From positions 310,001-374,000 of the forward strand of contig NZ_JAAGWH010000013.1 in NCBI RefSeq assembly GCF_010682105.1: DNA of 64,000 nt. The letters run 5' to 3'. The notes under the pieces are model-generated. The model ran no database searches and had not been told where the DNA came from. It was given only the letters and a program-made list of their open reading frames with translations. The first letter of the stretch is position 1. Every line of letters begins with the position of its first letter. The DNA comes from Modestobacter muralis. Its GTDB lineage: Bacteria; Actinomycetota; Actinomycetes; Mycobacteriales; Geodermatophilaceae. Positions 25,206-34,027 of the stretch are shown in pieces. The position numbers and the translations under genes are program-made.

Positions 25206-28200
25206 CTAGCGGCGGCGGCGGAGACCGCGCAGGGTGCGGACGGCGACGACCAGCTCGGCCAGCTCGTGCCGGTCCCCGCCGGCCACCTCGGCCAGCTGGG
25301 CGGCCGAGCGCTGCTGGGTGACGTCCCAGGCGTCCGCCCAGCGCTGCACCAGCTCGGCCCCGACGGCCTCCACGTCGTCACCGGGGTGGGACTCGCGCAG
25401 CGCCAGGACGTCGGCGGTCAGCGCTGCCTGCTCCGCGGCCAGGTCGTCGCGCAGGCTCGCCCGGGCCATCGACGGCCAGCGGCGGTCGCGGGGGAGCGCG
25501 ATGACCAGCTCGCGCAGCGGCACCAGGCCCAGCAGCTCGGCCAGGCACTGCGACACCTGCGCGGCCAGCGCGATCGGGGCGCCGGTGTCCTCGACGACCA
25601 CGGCCAGGTCCAGCGCCGTGGGCAGCAGCGGGGCGACGGCGACCTCGGCGGCCAGCTCCGGCGGCACCCCGGCCGCGCGCAGCCCGGCGGCCCGGTCGGC
25701 GTAGGCCTCCGCGTCGGCGCCCAGCAGCCAGCCGGACAGCCCCGCGCACACCTCGGCCACCGGGGCGGCGAACCGCTCGGTCACTGCGGCGAGGCTGGCC
25801 GCGGGCTCCGCGGTCAGCTCGGGCACCCGCAGCAGCCAGCGGGTGGCCCGCTCGGCCAGCCGGGTCGCCTCGTTGCGCAGCTGCACCTGGACGGCGGCCG
25901 GCACCCGGTTGTCGAGGTCGCGGGGGGAGTCCCACAGCCGGTCGACGTCGAACACCGCCCGGGCCACCGCGTGCGCCCGCACCACCGCCGACAGCGGGGC
26001 GCCGGTCTCCTCGGCCAGCCGGAACAGGCCGGTCACCCCGGCGGTGTTCACCGTCCGGTTGGTCAGCGCGGTGGTGATGATCTCCCGGCGCAGCGGGTGG
26101 CTGGTCAGCGCGGTGGGGAAGCGGCGGCGCAGCGGCTCGGGGAAGTAGTCGACCAGCAGCTGCTCCAGCGCCGGGTCGTCGGGCAGCCCGGAGTGCAGCA
26201 CCGCGTCGTTGACCTCGATCTTGGCGTAGGCGAGCAGCACCGCGAGCTCGGGGTTGGTCAGCCCCTGCCCGTCCCGGCGGCGCTCGACCAGCGCCCGGTC
26301 GTCCGGCAGCGCCTCCACCGCCCGGTCCAGCCGCCCCGAGCGCTCCAGCGCGCGCAGGTACCGCTGGTGGGCGTCGAGCAGCCCGCGGGCCGCGGTCGAC
26401 TCCCCGGCGAGGGTGGCGTTCTGCGCGTAGTTGTCGCCGAGCACGCCGACGGCGACCTCGTCGGTCATCTCGCCCAGCAGCCGGGCCCGCCCGACCGGGT
26501 CCAGCCGGCCCTCGTCGGTCACCCGGTTCAGGGCGATCTTGATGTTGACCTCGTGGTCGGAGGTGTCGACGCCCGCCGAGTTGTCGATGGCGTCGTTGTT
26601 CACCCGCCCCCCGGCCAGCGCGTACTCGATCCGGCCGCGCTGGGTCAGCCCCAGGTTGCCGCCCTCCCCGACCACTCGGACCCGCAGCTGCGCACCGTCG
26701 ACCCGGACGGCGTCGTTGGCCTTGTCGCCCACGTCCAGAGCGCTCTCCGTGCCGGCCTTGACGTAGGTGCCGATCCCGCCGTTGAACAGCAGGTCGACCG
26801 GGGCCAGCAGCACCGCGCGCACCAGCTCCGCGGGGCTGAGCGCCGTCACGTCGTCCTCGAGGCCCAGCGCGGCGCGCATCGGCTCGGAGACCGGCACCGA
26901 CTTCGCCGTCCGGGGCCACACGCCGCCGCCGGCGCTGATCAGCGAGCTGTCGTAGTCGGCCCACGAGGAGCGGGGCAGGGTGAACAGCCGTTGCCGCTCG
27001 GCCCAGGACGCCGCCGGGTCCGGAGTGGGGTCGACGAACACGTGCCGGTGGTCGAAGGCGGCCACCAGCTGCAGGTACTCGCTCAGCAGCATCCCGTTGC
27101 CGAAGACGTCGCCGGACATGTCGCCGATGCCGACGACGGTGACCTCCTGGCTCTGCACGTCGACACCGAGCTCGCGGAAGTGCCGGGTGACCGACTCCCA
27201 CGCGCCGCGGGCGGTGATGCCCATCGCCTTGTGGTCGTAGCCGACCGAGCCGCCGGAGGCGAAGGCGTCGCCCAGCCAGAAGCCGCGCTCCAGCGCCACG
27301 GCGTTGGCCAGGTCGGAGAAGGTCGCCGTCCCCTTGTCGGCGGCGACCACCAGGTAGGTGTCGTCGCCGTCGTGCCGGACCACCCGCTCGGGCGGGACGA
27401 CCCGGCCCTCGACCAGGTTGTCGGTCAGCGACAGCAGCGCGCCGATGAACAACCGGTAGCAGGCCCGGCCCTCGGCCAGCACCGCGTCCCGGTCGGCGCC
27501 CTCGCCGGGACCGCGCAGGACGACGAAGCCGCCCTTGGCCCCGGTCGGCACGATCACGGTGTTCTTCACCGTCTGCGCCTTGACCAGGCCCAGCACCTCG
27601 GTGCGCAGGTCCTCGCGCCGGTCGCTCCAGCGCAGCCCACCGCGGGCGACGGCACCGAAGCGCAGGTGCACGCCCACCACCCGCGGCGAGCTGACCCACA
27701 CCTCACGGGCGGGCCGCGGCTCGGGCAGGTCGGCGAGGGCGTGCGGGTCGAGCTTGAGGGCCAGCGGGGCGGTCCCGGCGAGCACGCCGGCGGTGAAGGC
27801 CGTCGTCCGCAGGGTCGCCTGCACCGCCGACAGCAGGGCGGTGAGCACCCGGTCGGCGTCCAGGCTCTCGACCGAGCCGATCGCCTCGGTGAGGGAGTCG
27901 ACCAGGGCGGCGGTGCGCACCTCGCGGCCGGCGGCGAGGTCGGGGTGGAAGCGGGTCTCGAACAGCGCCACCAGCCGGGCGACGACGCCGGGGTGGGCGG
28001 CGAGCACCTGCTCGACGTAGGCCGCGCCGAAGGGCAGCCCGCCCTGACGCAGCCACTGCACGTAGGCGCGCAGCACCGCCACCTGCCGCCAGGTCAGCCC
28101 GGCCAGCAGCACCAGGGCGTTGAGGCCGTCGTCCTCGGCCCGGGCCGACCAGACCGCGGCGATGGCGTCGGTGAACCGCTCGGGCAGCGTGCCGGCCAGG

Positions 28201-30209
28201 GGCACGGTCGCGGTCGGTGCGGCCAGGCCGAAGTCGTAGACCCACGCCATCGGCGCACCGATGCGGTCGATCTCGTAGGGCCGCTCGTCGACCACGTCGA
28301 CGCCCATGTGCTGCAGCACCGGCAGCACGTCGGACAGCAGCAGCCGCTCGCCCACCCGGTAGACGGTCAGCCGGCGGTCGCCGTCGGCGGCGTCCGCGGG
28401 TGCCCAGAGCCGCAGGTCGGTCCCGCCGCCGGCGAGCCGGTCCAGCCGGGCGAGGTCCTCGACGGCGACCCGGGCGGGGAAGTCCTCCTGGTAGGCCGCG
28501 GGGAAGGCGTCGGCGACCCGGGCGAGCAGCCGGGCGGCGTCGTCACCGTGCCGCGCGGCGAGGGCGTCGGCGAGGTCGTCGGTCCAGCTGCGGGCGGCCG
28601 CCGACAGCGCCGCCTCCAGGGCCGGGACGTCGACCTCGGGCAGGGTCGGGGAGCTGTGCCGGCGGACCGGCACCCGGACGACGAAGTGCAGCCGGGACAG
28701 CACCGACTCGCTGGACCGCACCGTGAACTCGACGTTGGTGCCGCCCAACGTCTCCAGCAGCAGCCGCTGCATGGTCAGCCGCACCTGGGTCGTGTACCGG
28801 TCGCGGGGCAGGTAGACGAGGGCGGAGAAGAACCGGCCGAAGGGGTCCCGGCGCAGGAACAGCCGGGTCTGCCGGCGCTCGCGCAGGTGCAGCACGGCCA
28901 GCGCGACCGGCAGCAGCTCCTCGGTGTCGACCTGCAGCAGCTCGTCGCGGGGGTAGGTCTCCAGGACGTCGAGCAGCTCCTTGCCCGAGTGGCTGTCCGC
29001 GGGGACGCCGGAGCGCTCCAGCACCGCCTCCGCGGTCCGCCGCACCAGCGGGACGTCGCGCACGCTGCTCGTGTGGGCCTCGGTCGGGAAGAGCCCGACG
29101 AGCAGCAGGCGGGCGGGGCTGCCGGTCTCCCCGGGCAGGTCGACCACGACCAGGTCCAGCCAGGCCGGGCGCTGGACGGTCGAGCGGGCGTCGCCCTTGG
29201 TCACCAGCACCCGGCGGGTCATGGCCTCGGGGGAGGCGAGCGCCGCCGGCGCGACCGAGGTGGCCCGCTCCGGCGAGCTGCGCAGCACCCCGAGTTCCGA
29301 GCCGGGGACGACGGTGGCGGTGGGCCCGTCGGGCCCCGCGACGAGTTCGACGGTGCGGGCGCCGAGGAAGAGGAAGTTGCCCTCGGTCAGCCAGCGCAGC
29401 AGCGCCGCGGCCTCGACCGGGTCGTCGGCGGGGTGTGCGGCGCGGTGGGCGGCCCGCCCGGCGAGCTCCCCGGCGACCGGCAGCCGTTCGAGGACGTCGG
29501 CGGCCTCGAGGGTCCGCGCGATCAGGGCGCTCTCGTCGAGGTGGCTGCGCCGGACGTCGGCCAGCACGGTGGCCAGCCCGGCGAGCAGGTCGGTGGCCGA
29601 CTCCTCGTCGACGTGCCCGGCCAGCACCACGGCCATCCAGGACTCGGCGAGCGCGTCGGCGCCGCAGGCCCCGGCGTCCGCGCTGTCGCAGAAGGCGAGC
29701 AGCTGCCCGGCGGGGCTCCGCCGCACGACCACGACGGGGTGGACGACGTGCTCCAGAGCGATGCCCTGGCGCACCACCTCGGCGGTGACGGAGTCGACCA
29801 GGAACGGCATGTCGTCGACGACGACCCGCAGCACCGAGGGCCCCTCGGCGGTGCGGTGGACGTCGAGCAGCGGGGTGCCCACCGGGCGGGCGGCGGCCAG
29901 CCGGAGGTGACCGACGGCCAGCACGGCGAGGTCGGCCGGGTCGTGGCCGACGACCTCGGCGGCGGGCTCGCCGGCGTAGAAGCGGTGCACCAGGGCGGCG
30001 GCGTCCGCGGGACCGATCACGAGGACGTCGTCGGGCTCCTCGGCGAGCAGCCCGCCCGCCGCGGCCGCAGCCAGGTCCAGCAGCCGGCGCTTGGCGTGCT
30101 GGGCGGCCTCGAGGGAGGCCATGTCGACCGGTCCGTCGGCGGTGACCGACGGCGAGTGCAGCAGGTCAGGAGCAGCGGACCGATCGGACTCCGTACCCAG
30201 GCCAGCCAT
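25206..30209 (-). CDS. NAD-specific glutamate dehydrogenase (large, GDH-180 type)
   Basis: About 1,667 aa, matching the roughly 1,600-aa Streptomyces/Pseudomonas class. It oxidatively deaminates glutamate to 2-oxoglutarate. N-terminal ACT-like regions are followed, around residues 830-900, by the catalytic segment ARGGLRWSDRREDLRTEVLG, LVKAQTVKNTVIVPTGAKGG with the active-site lysine, then DKGTATFSDLANA and GGSVGYDHKAMGITARGAW and the Rossmann part VVGIGDMSGDVFGNGML. The ATG at 30209 follows GGTGAG; GTG 30239 would add 10 aa. The plus-strand open frame over the gene is a G+C shadow. Confidence 0.95.
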   Translation of the reverse strand: MAGLGTESDRSAAPDLLHSPSVTADGPVDMASLEAAQHAKRRLLDLAAAAAGGLLAEEPDDVLVIGPADAAALVHRFYAGEPAAEVVGHDPADLAVLAVGHLRLAAARPVGTPLLDVHRTAEGPSVLRVVVDDMPFLVDSVTAEVVRQGIALEHVVHPVVVVRRSPAGQLLAFCDSADAGACGADALAESWMAVVLAGHVDEESATDLLAGLATVLADVRRSHLDESALIARTLEAADVLERLPVAGELAGRAAHRAAHPADDPVEAAALLRWLTEGNFLFLGARTVELVAGPDGPTATVVPGSELGVLRSSPERATSVAPAALASPEAMTRRVLVTKGDARSTVQRPAWLDLVVVDLPGETGSPARLLLVGLFPTEAHTSSVRDVPLVRRTAEAVLERSGVPADSHSGKELLDVLETYPRDELLQVDTEELLPVALAVLHLRERRQTRLFLRRDPFGRFFSALVYLPRDRYTTQVRLTMQRLLLETLGGTNVEFTVRSSESVLSRLHFVVRVPVRRHSSPTLPEVDVPALEAALSAAARSWTDDLADALAARHGDDAARLLARVADAFPAAYQEDFPARVAVEDLARLDRLAGGGTDLRLWAPADAADGDRRLTVYRVGERLLLSDVLPVLQHMGVDVVDERPYEIDRIGAPMAWVYDFGLAAPTATVPLAGTLPERFTDAIAAVWSARAEDDGLNALVLLAGLTWRQVAVLRAYVQWLRQGGLPFGAAYVEQVLAAHPGVVARLVALFETRFHPDLAAGREVRTAALVDSLTEAIGSVESLDADRVLTALLSAVQATLRTTAFTAGVLAGTAPLALKLDPHALADLPEPRPAREVWVSSPRVVGVHLRFGAVARGGLRWSDRREDLRTEVLGLVKAQTVKNTVIVPTGAKGGFVVLRGPGEGADRDAVLAEGRACYRLFIGALLSLTDNLVEGRVVPPERVVRHDGDDTYLVVAADKGTATFSDLANAVALERGFWLGDAFASGGSVGYDHKAMGITARGAWESVTRHFRELGVDVQSQEVTVVGIGDMSGDVFGNGMLLSEYLQLVAAFDHRHVFVDPTPDPAASWAERQRLFTLPRSSWADYDSSLISAGGGVWPRTAKSVPVSEPMRAALGLEDDVTALSPAELVRAVLLAPVDLLFNGGIGTYVKAGTESALDVGDKANDAVRVDGAQLRVRVVGEGGNLGLTQRGRIEYALAGGRVNNDAIDNSAGVDTSDHEVNIKIALNRVTDEGRLDPVGRARLLGEMTDEVAVGVLGDNYAQNATLAGESTAARGLLDAHQRYLRALERSGRLDRAVEALPDDRALVERRRDGQGLTNPELAVLLAYAKIEVNDAVLHSGLPDDPALEQLLVDYFPEPLRRRFPTALTSHPLRREIITTALTNRTVNTAGVTGLFRLAEETGAPLSAVVRAHAVARAVFDVDRLWDSPRDLDNRVPAAVQVQLRNEATRLAERATRWLLRVPELTAEPAASLAAVTERFAAPVAEVCAGLSGWLLGADAEAYADRAAGLRAAGVPPELAAEVAVAPLLPTALDLAVVVEDTGAPIALAAQVSQCLAELLGLVPLRELVIALPRDRRWPSMARASLRDDLAAEQAALTADVLALRESHPGDDVEAVGAELVQRWADAWDVTQQRSAAQLAEVAGGDRHELAELVVAVRTLRGLRRRR

Positions 30210-30236
30210 GCTCACCGACGCTAGTGGCCACCCCGC

Positions 30237-30259
30237 CACGCCGCACGCACATCGGCGTG
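30237..30259 (-). terminator. Hairpin after the holin-like gene
   Basis: CACGCCG (30237-30243) and CGGCGTG (30253-30259) with a 9-nt loop, between the holin-family gene and the glutamate dehydrogenase start. Modest stem, so a weak terminator at best. Confidence 0.4.
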
Positions 30260-30290
30260 CCGCGCCGAGCCCCGCGTCGGGCCCGGGACG

Positions 30291-30677
30291 TCAGCCGCGG
30301 ACCTTGAGCGGCAGCAGCAGCTCGGCGATCCAGCTGAAGACGGCGATGAGGAAGCCGCCCAGCAGCGCGGCCACGAACCCGTCGACGCTGAACCGGTCGG
30401 ACAGGGCCGCGGTGAGACCCAGCAGCGCCGCGTTGATGACCAGCAGGAACAGGCCGAGGGTCGCCATGACGAACGGCAGCGCGAGCAGCCGGACGACCGG
30501 GCCGACGACCGAGTTGACGACGGCGAACAGCAGCGCGACCCACAGGTAGGTGCCGGTGCTGCCGAGGGTGGCCTGGTCGTTGCCGATGACGTCGATGCCG
30601 TCGACCAGCCGGGTGACCACGTACATGATCACGGCCAGCACGACGACCCGGAGGGCGAACTTCCCGATCGTGTTCAC
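30291..30677 (-). CDS. Phage-holin-family (superfamily IV) membrane protein
   Basis: 128 aa with four hydrophobic segments (ALRVVVLAVIMYVVTRLVDG, YLWVALLFAVVNSVVGPVVRLLA, LGLFLLVINAALLGLTAAL, FVAALLGGFLIAVFSWIAELLL). The VNSVVGP region with INAALL is typical of the 4-TM family also called YvlD. Despite the name, chromosomal members are not lytic phage genes; their function is unknown. GTG 30677 is preferred because upstream residues are arginine/proline-rich shadow sequence. Confidence 0.8.
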   Translation of the reverse strand: MNTIGKFALRVVVLAVIMYVVTRLVDGIDVIGNDQATLGSTGTYLWVALLFAVVNSVVGPVVRLLALPFVMATLGLFLLVINAALLGLTAALSDRFSVDGFVAALLGGFLIAVFSWIAELLLPLKVRG

Positions 30678-30965
30678 GGCGCGCACGCTAGCGCCCGGCG
30701 GCCGTCGGGGCGGGCAGCCGCGCACCGACCCGTCGCGCGTCGCAGGCGGCCGCCCGACCGTGCCGTTGTCGGGAACAACTCCCGGTCCCACTCGCTTGTA
30801 CGAGGTGCCGGTCCGGACAGACCCCCGGGCCTCACCTCAGCGTCGCCGCGAGCGACCACTCGCCGAGAGGCGGCTGACGGACCGGCCATCGCGCGCCCCG
30901 TCGGGACCACCTCCAGGCGGGGCGCTGCGCCCGTCCCGGGCCGCGGCGCTTGCGACACTGACGGG
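30678..30965. other. 288-bp divergent intergenic region
   Basis: Separates the holin-family gene (minus) from the VTT gene (plus) and must hold both promoters. I see a short inverted repeat (GTTGTCGGGAACAACTCC, about 30763-30782) but no convincing -10/-35 pair and no gene. Confidence 0.5.
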
Positions 30966-31649
30966 GTGGCCCCCGTCCCCGCAACCCCGGCCGGGCGTCT
31001 CCCCCGGGGGGCGGTGCTGCGGTCGGTGGCACTGCTCGGCCTGCTGGCCGCCGGCGTCGTGGTGGCCGTCCTCGTCGACGTCCCGGACGTGGCCACGGTC
31101 CGGGGCTGGCTGAACCGGCGCGGTCCGGTCGGCTGGGTGCTGCTGCTCGCCGCCTTCTCCCTCGCCCCGCTGGCCCCGGTGCCCCGCACCGCGCTCTCGG
31201 TGCTGGCCGGGGTGCTCGCCGGCTTCTGGGGCGGTCTGGCCCTGTCGCTGGGCAGCGGCGTGCTGGCCGCCCTGGCCGGCTTCGGTCTCGCCCGCTGGCT
31301 GGGCCGGGAGACGGTGACGCGACTGGCCGGCCCGCGACTGGCCCGGGCCGACGCCCTGCTCACCCGCCGGGGTGCCGTCGCCGTCCTGGTCGGGCGGTTG
31401 CTGCCGGTCACGCCGTTCACGCTGGTCAGCTACGCCAGCGGTCTGTCCGGCATCCCACTGGGTGCCTACCTGCTCGGGTCGACGGTCGGGATGGCACCGG
31501 GCAGCATCGCCTACGTGACCCTTGGTGCGACCGTCGGGTCCGCAGGGGAGGGTGGCGGGCTGCTGCTGGCTCTGGTGCCGCTCTCGGTCGCGCTGGTCGG
31601 GCTGGCCCTCGCCCGCTGGTGGCACGTGCGGCGGCGGGCCACGACCTGA
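30966..31649 (+). CDS. TVP38/TMEM64 (VTT domain, DedA-like) membrane protein
   Basis: 227 aa with five or six hydrophobic segments. The VTT/SNARE-associated core is visible as LAPVPRTALSVLAGVLAGFWGG, then GLARWLGRE and, after a basic loop, VGRLLPVTPFTLVSYASGLSGIPLGAYLLGS (quoted in parts: LLPVTPFTLVSYASG). The family may flip or scramble lipids such as undecaprenyl phosphate. GTG start after CACTGACGGG. Confidence 0.85.
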   Translation: MAPVPATPAGRLPRGAVLRSVALLGLLAAGVVVAVLVDVPDVATVRGWLNRRGPVGWVLLLAAFSLAPLAPVPRTALSVLAGVLAGFWGGLALSLGSGVLAALAGFGLARWLGRETVTRLAGPRLARADALLTRRGAVAVLVGRLLPVTPFTLVSYASGLSGIPLGAYLLGSTVGMAPGSIAYVTLGATVGSAGEGGGLLLALVPLSVALVGLALARWWHVRRRATT

Positions 31650-31656
31650 TCTCCGT

Positions 31657-31687
31657 TCGAACACGTGTTCGAGATCGGTGCTAAGGT
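31657..31687 (+). promoter_or_regulatory. LexA (SOS) box and -10 upstream of the AAA ATPase
   Basis: TCGAACACGTGTTCGA (31657-31672) is base-identical to the box at the HNH gene and fits the actinobacterial LexA consensus. TAAGGT (31682-31687) is a good TANNNT -10 box, so the operator would overlap the -35. Transcription would start near 31694 and the next gene downstream is the ATPase at 31847. Confidence 0.75.
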
Positions 31688-31751
31688 CGAGACGCGAGCA
31701 GGACGACGGACGAACCACCTCTGACGGTGTCTGCGGCTCTCTAGCGCTGTG

Positions 31752-31813
31752 GCTAGACAGCCTGAGATGCCGATCGAGACGGCGGTCGATGTCGTGGTCT
31801 ACGCCTGTCTAGC
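31752..31813 (+). repeat. Inverted repeat in the ATPase 5' leader
   Basis: GCTAGACAG (31752-31760) and CTGTCTAGC (31805-31813) are perfect arms around a 44-nt loop, inside the roughly 150-nt leader. CTAG is scarce in this DNA, which makes its clustering here (31740, 31753, 31809) stand out. Possibly a leader structure or operator. Confidence 0.5.
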
Positions 31814-31846
31814 TCCAGACCAAGAAGACCGCATAGCCTCCTCGAC

Positions 31847-33037
31847 ATGGACCCCGTCCGGAACCCGTACGCCCCCGGCGCCGGGCAGCGCCCCCCCGAG
31901 CTGGCCGGCCGGGACGTCGAGCTGTCGGCCTTCGACGTCGTCCTGGAGCGCATCGCCCGCGGCCGGCCGGAGCGCTCGCTCGTGCTCACCGGCCTGCGCG
32001 GGGTCGGCAAGACCGTGCTGCTCAACCAGCTGCGCTCGGCCGCGATCAGCCGTGGCTGGGGCACCGGAAAGATCGAGGCCCGGCCCGACCAGTCGCTGCG
32101 CCGTCCGCTGTCGGCCGCGCTGCACATGGCGCTGCGCGAGCTGCGGCACCCCGACCAGGAGTCCACCGACGCCGTCCTGGGCACCCTCAAGGCCTTCGCA
32201 CAGCGCCAGGCGACAGCGGACGCCAAGGTGCGCGACCGCTGGCAGCCGGGCATCGACGTGCCGGCGACCACCGGGCGGGCCGACTCCGGCGACATGGAGA
32301 TCGACCTCGTCGAGCTGCTCAGCGACGTGGCCGGGATCGCCGCCGACGTGGGCAAGGGCGTGGCGCTGTTCATCGACGAGATGCAGGACGTGCAGGCCGA
32401 CGACGTGTCGGCTATCTGCGCCGCCTGTCACGAGCTGTCCCAGCAGGGCGCCCCGCTGATCGTCGTCGGCGCCGGGCTCCCCCACCTGCCCGCCGTCCTG
32501 TCGGCCTCGAAGAGCTACTCGGAACGGCTCTTCCGCTACCTGCGGATCGACCGGCTCGACCGGGACGCCGCCGACCGCGCGCTGCTGGCCCCCGCCGAGC
32601 GGGAGGACGTCACCTTCGAACCCGCCGCCCTGGACGCCCTGTACGACGCCGCCGACGGCTACCCCTACTTCGTGCAGGCCTACGGCAAGGTCACCTGGGA
32701 CGTCGCCGCCTCCTCCCCCATCACCGCCGCCGACGTCGCGATGGGCGCCCCGGCCGCCGAGGCCGAGCTCGCGGTGGGCTTCTTCGGTTCCCGCTACGAC
32801 CGCGCCACCCCCGCCGAGCGCGAGTACATGCACGCCATGGCCGAGCTGGGCGGCCCCGCAGGCGCCGCAGTCGGGACGTCGGACGTCGCGGTCACCCTGG
32901 GCCGCAAGCCCGCCTCGCTCTCCCCCGCCCGCGACTCGCTGATCAAGAAGGGCCTGGTCTACTCCGCCGAGCGCGGCCAGATCGCCTTCACCGTGCCGCA
33001 CTTCGGCCGCTACCTGCTCAGCCACGCCACCGACTGA
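31847..33037 (+). CDS. AAA ATPase with C-terminal winged-helix (Orc1/Cdc6-like layout)
   Basis: 396 aa. Walker A GLRGVGKT (49-56), Walker B ALFIDEMQ, sensor region LIVVGAGLPHLP, and a C-terminal winged-helix-like part (LGRKPASLSPARDSLIKKGLV). The N-terminal PELAGRDVEL motif resembles AAA_16/STAND-type NTPases. Widespread in actinobacteria without assigned function. No toxin or nuclease is attached. The LexA box and -10 in its leader suggest damage induction. ATG at 31847 has no strong Shine-Dalgarno. Confidence 0.82.
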   Translation: MDPVRNPYAPGAGQRPPELAGRDVELSAFDVVLERIARGRPERSLVLTGLRGVGKTVLLNQLRSAAISRGWGTGKIEARPDQSLRRPLSAALHMALRELRHPDQESTDAVLGTLKAFAQRQATADAKVRDRWQPGIDVPATTGRADSGDMEIDLVELLSDVAGIAADVGKGVALFIDEMQDVQADDVSAICAACHELSQQGAPLIVVGAGLPHLPAVLSASKSYSERLFRYLRIDRLDRDAADRALLAPAEREDVTFEPAALDALYDAADGYPYFVQAYGKVTWDVAASSPITAADVAMGAPAAEAELAVGFFGSRYDRATPAEREYMHAMAELGGPAGAAVGTSDVAVTLGRKPASLSPARDSLIKKGLVYSAERGQIAFTVPHFGRYLLSHATD

Positions 33038-33084
33038 CGCAGGTTCCACGTGCGACAACCGGGTGCCGAGGGCAGGGTGACGGG

Positions 33085-34020
33085 GTGAGCACCCCCGCCG
33101 ACGTGCGCCTGCCCGAGGAGATCACCGTCCCGGTGGACGGCGGTGACCTGGCGGCGCTGTACTGGGCGGCCGACGCACCCGCCGCCCCGCTGGTCGTGCT
33201 GGTGCACGGGATCACCAGCAACGCGATGGTCTGGGCGCCGGTGGCGTCCGCGCTGGCCGGCGGCTGCCAGGTCGTGGCCCCCGACCTGCGCGGCCGGGGC
33301 CGCAGCGCCGGACTCCCCTCCCCCTACGGTCTGGGGACGCACGCCGCCGACGTCACCGCGCTGCTGGATGCCTTCGGGGCCGACGACGGCGCCGGTGCCG
33401 ACGTCACCGTGCTGGTCGGCCACTCGATGGGCGGCTTCGTCGCCACCCTGGCCACCGCCGGCACCGCCCGCGGCCTGGTGCACGGGCTGGTGCTCGTCGA
33501 CGGCGGGCTGCCCTTCCCCGTCCCCCCGGCCGCGGACACCGACGCGATGCTGGCCGCCTTCCTCGGCCCCACCCTGGACCGGCTCGACACCACGTTCCCC
33601 GACGAGGCCGCGGTCCTGGCCTTCTGGGCCGAGCACCCCACCGTCGGCCCGTGGGTCGACGACCCGGCCGTGGCCGCCTTCCTGGCCCGCGACCTGACCG
33701 GGGCCCCGCCGGAGCTGCGCAGCGCGGTCTCCCGGGAGGCGGTGCGGGTCGACGGCGCGGACATGCTGCGCAACGAGGCGGTGCTGGAGACCACGACCGA
33801 CCTGCCGGTGCCGGCCACGTTGCTGTGGGCGACCCGCGGCATGGACGGCGAGACCCCCGGGCTCTACGACGAGGCGCGGCTGGCGGGCATGGGCCTGGCC
33901 GGCGCGCACGTCACCGCCCGCGAGGTTCCCGACACCGACCACGACTCCCTGCTGTGGAGCCCCCAGGGCGTCGCGGCGGTCGCCGCCGCCGTCCGGGAGG
34001 CCGTGGTTCGCGCCGACTGA
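33085..34020 (+). CDS. Alpha/beta-hydrolase
   Basis: 311 aa alpha/beta-hydrolase fold. Oxyanion segment VLVHGITSNAMVW, nucleophile elbow GHSMGG with S114, and a late His H286 in PDTDHDSLL, with an acid probably in between. Substrate unknown: esterase, lactonase and epoxide hydrolase are all possible. GTG start with GGGTGACGGG upstream, 47 nt after the ATPase gene, so cotranscription is possible. It is convergent with the next phosphatase gene, 7 nt apart. Confidence 0.87.
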   Translation: MSTPADVRLPEEITVPVDGGDLAALYWAADAPAAPLVVLVHGITSNAMVWAPVASALAGGCQVVAPDLRGRGRSAGLPSPYGLGTHAADVTALLDAFGADDGAGADVTVLVGHSMGGFVATLATAGTARGLVHGLVLVDGGLPFPVPPAADTDAMLAAFLGPTLDRLDTTFPDEAAVLAFWAEHPTVGPWVDDPAVAAFLARDLTGAPPELRSAVSREAVRVDGADMLRNEAVLETTTDLPVPATLLWATRGMDGETPGLYDEARLAGMGLAGAHVTAREVPDTDHDSLLWSPQGVAAVAAAVREAVVRAD

Positions 34021-34027
34021 GCGCCGG

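Noticed and set aside
25161-30224. 1,687-aa open frame on the plus strand opposite the glutamate dehydrogenase, and similar long frames opposite other genes (for example 18327-20972 minus)
   Set aside because: In DNA this GC-rich, stop codons are scarce in all frames. These products are Arg/Gly/Pro/His-rich, show no domains, and mirror recognisable proteins on the other strand.
30291-30677. Holin-family gene considered as a prophage remnant
   Set aside because: No other phage genes, integrase or att-like repeats are nearby; the 4-TM family is commonly chromosomal.
31650-31846. Leader of the AAA ATPase considered as a tRNA or small RNA gene
   Set aside because: No cloverleaf or conserved TTCGA-loop arrangement could be folded; only the simple 9-bp inverted repeat is seen.
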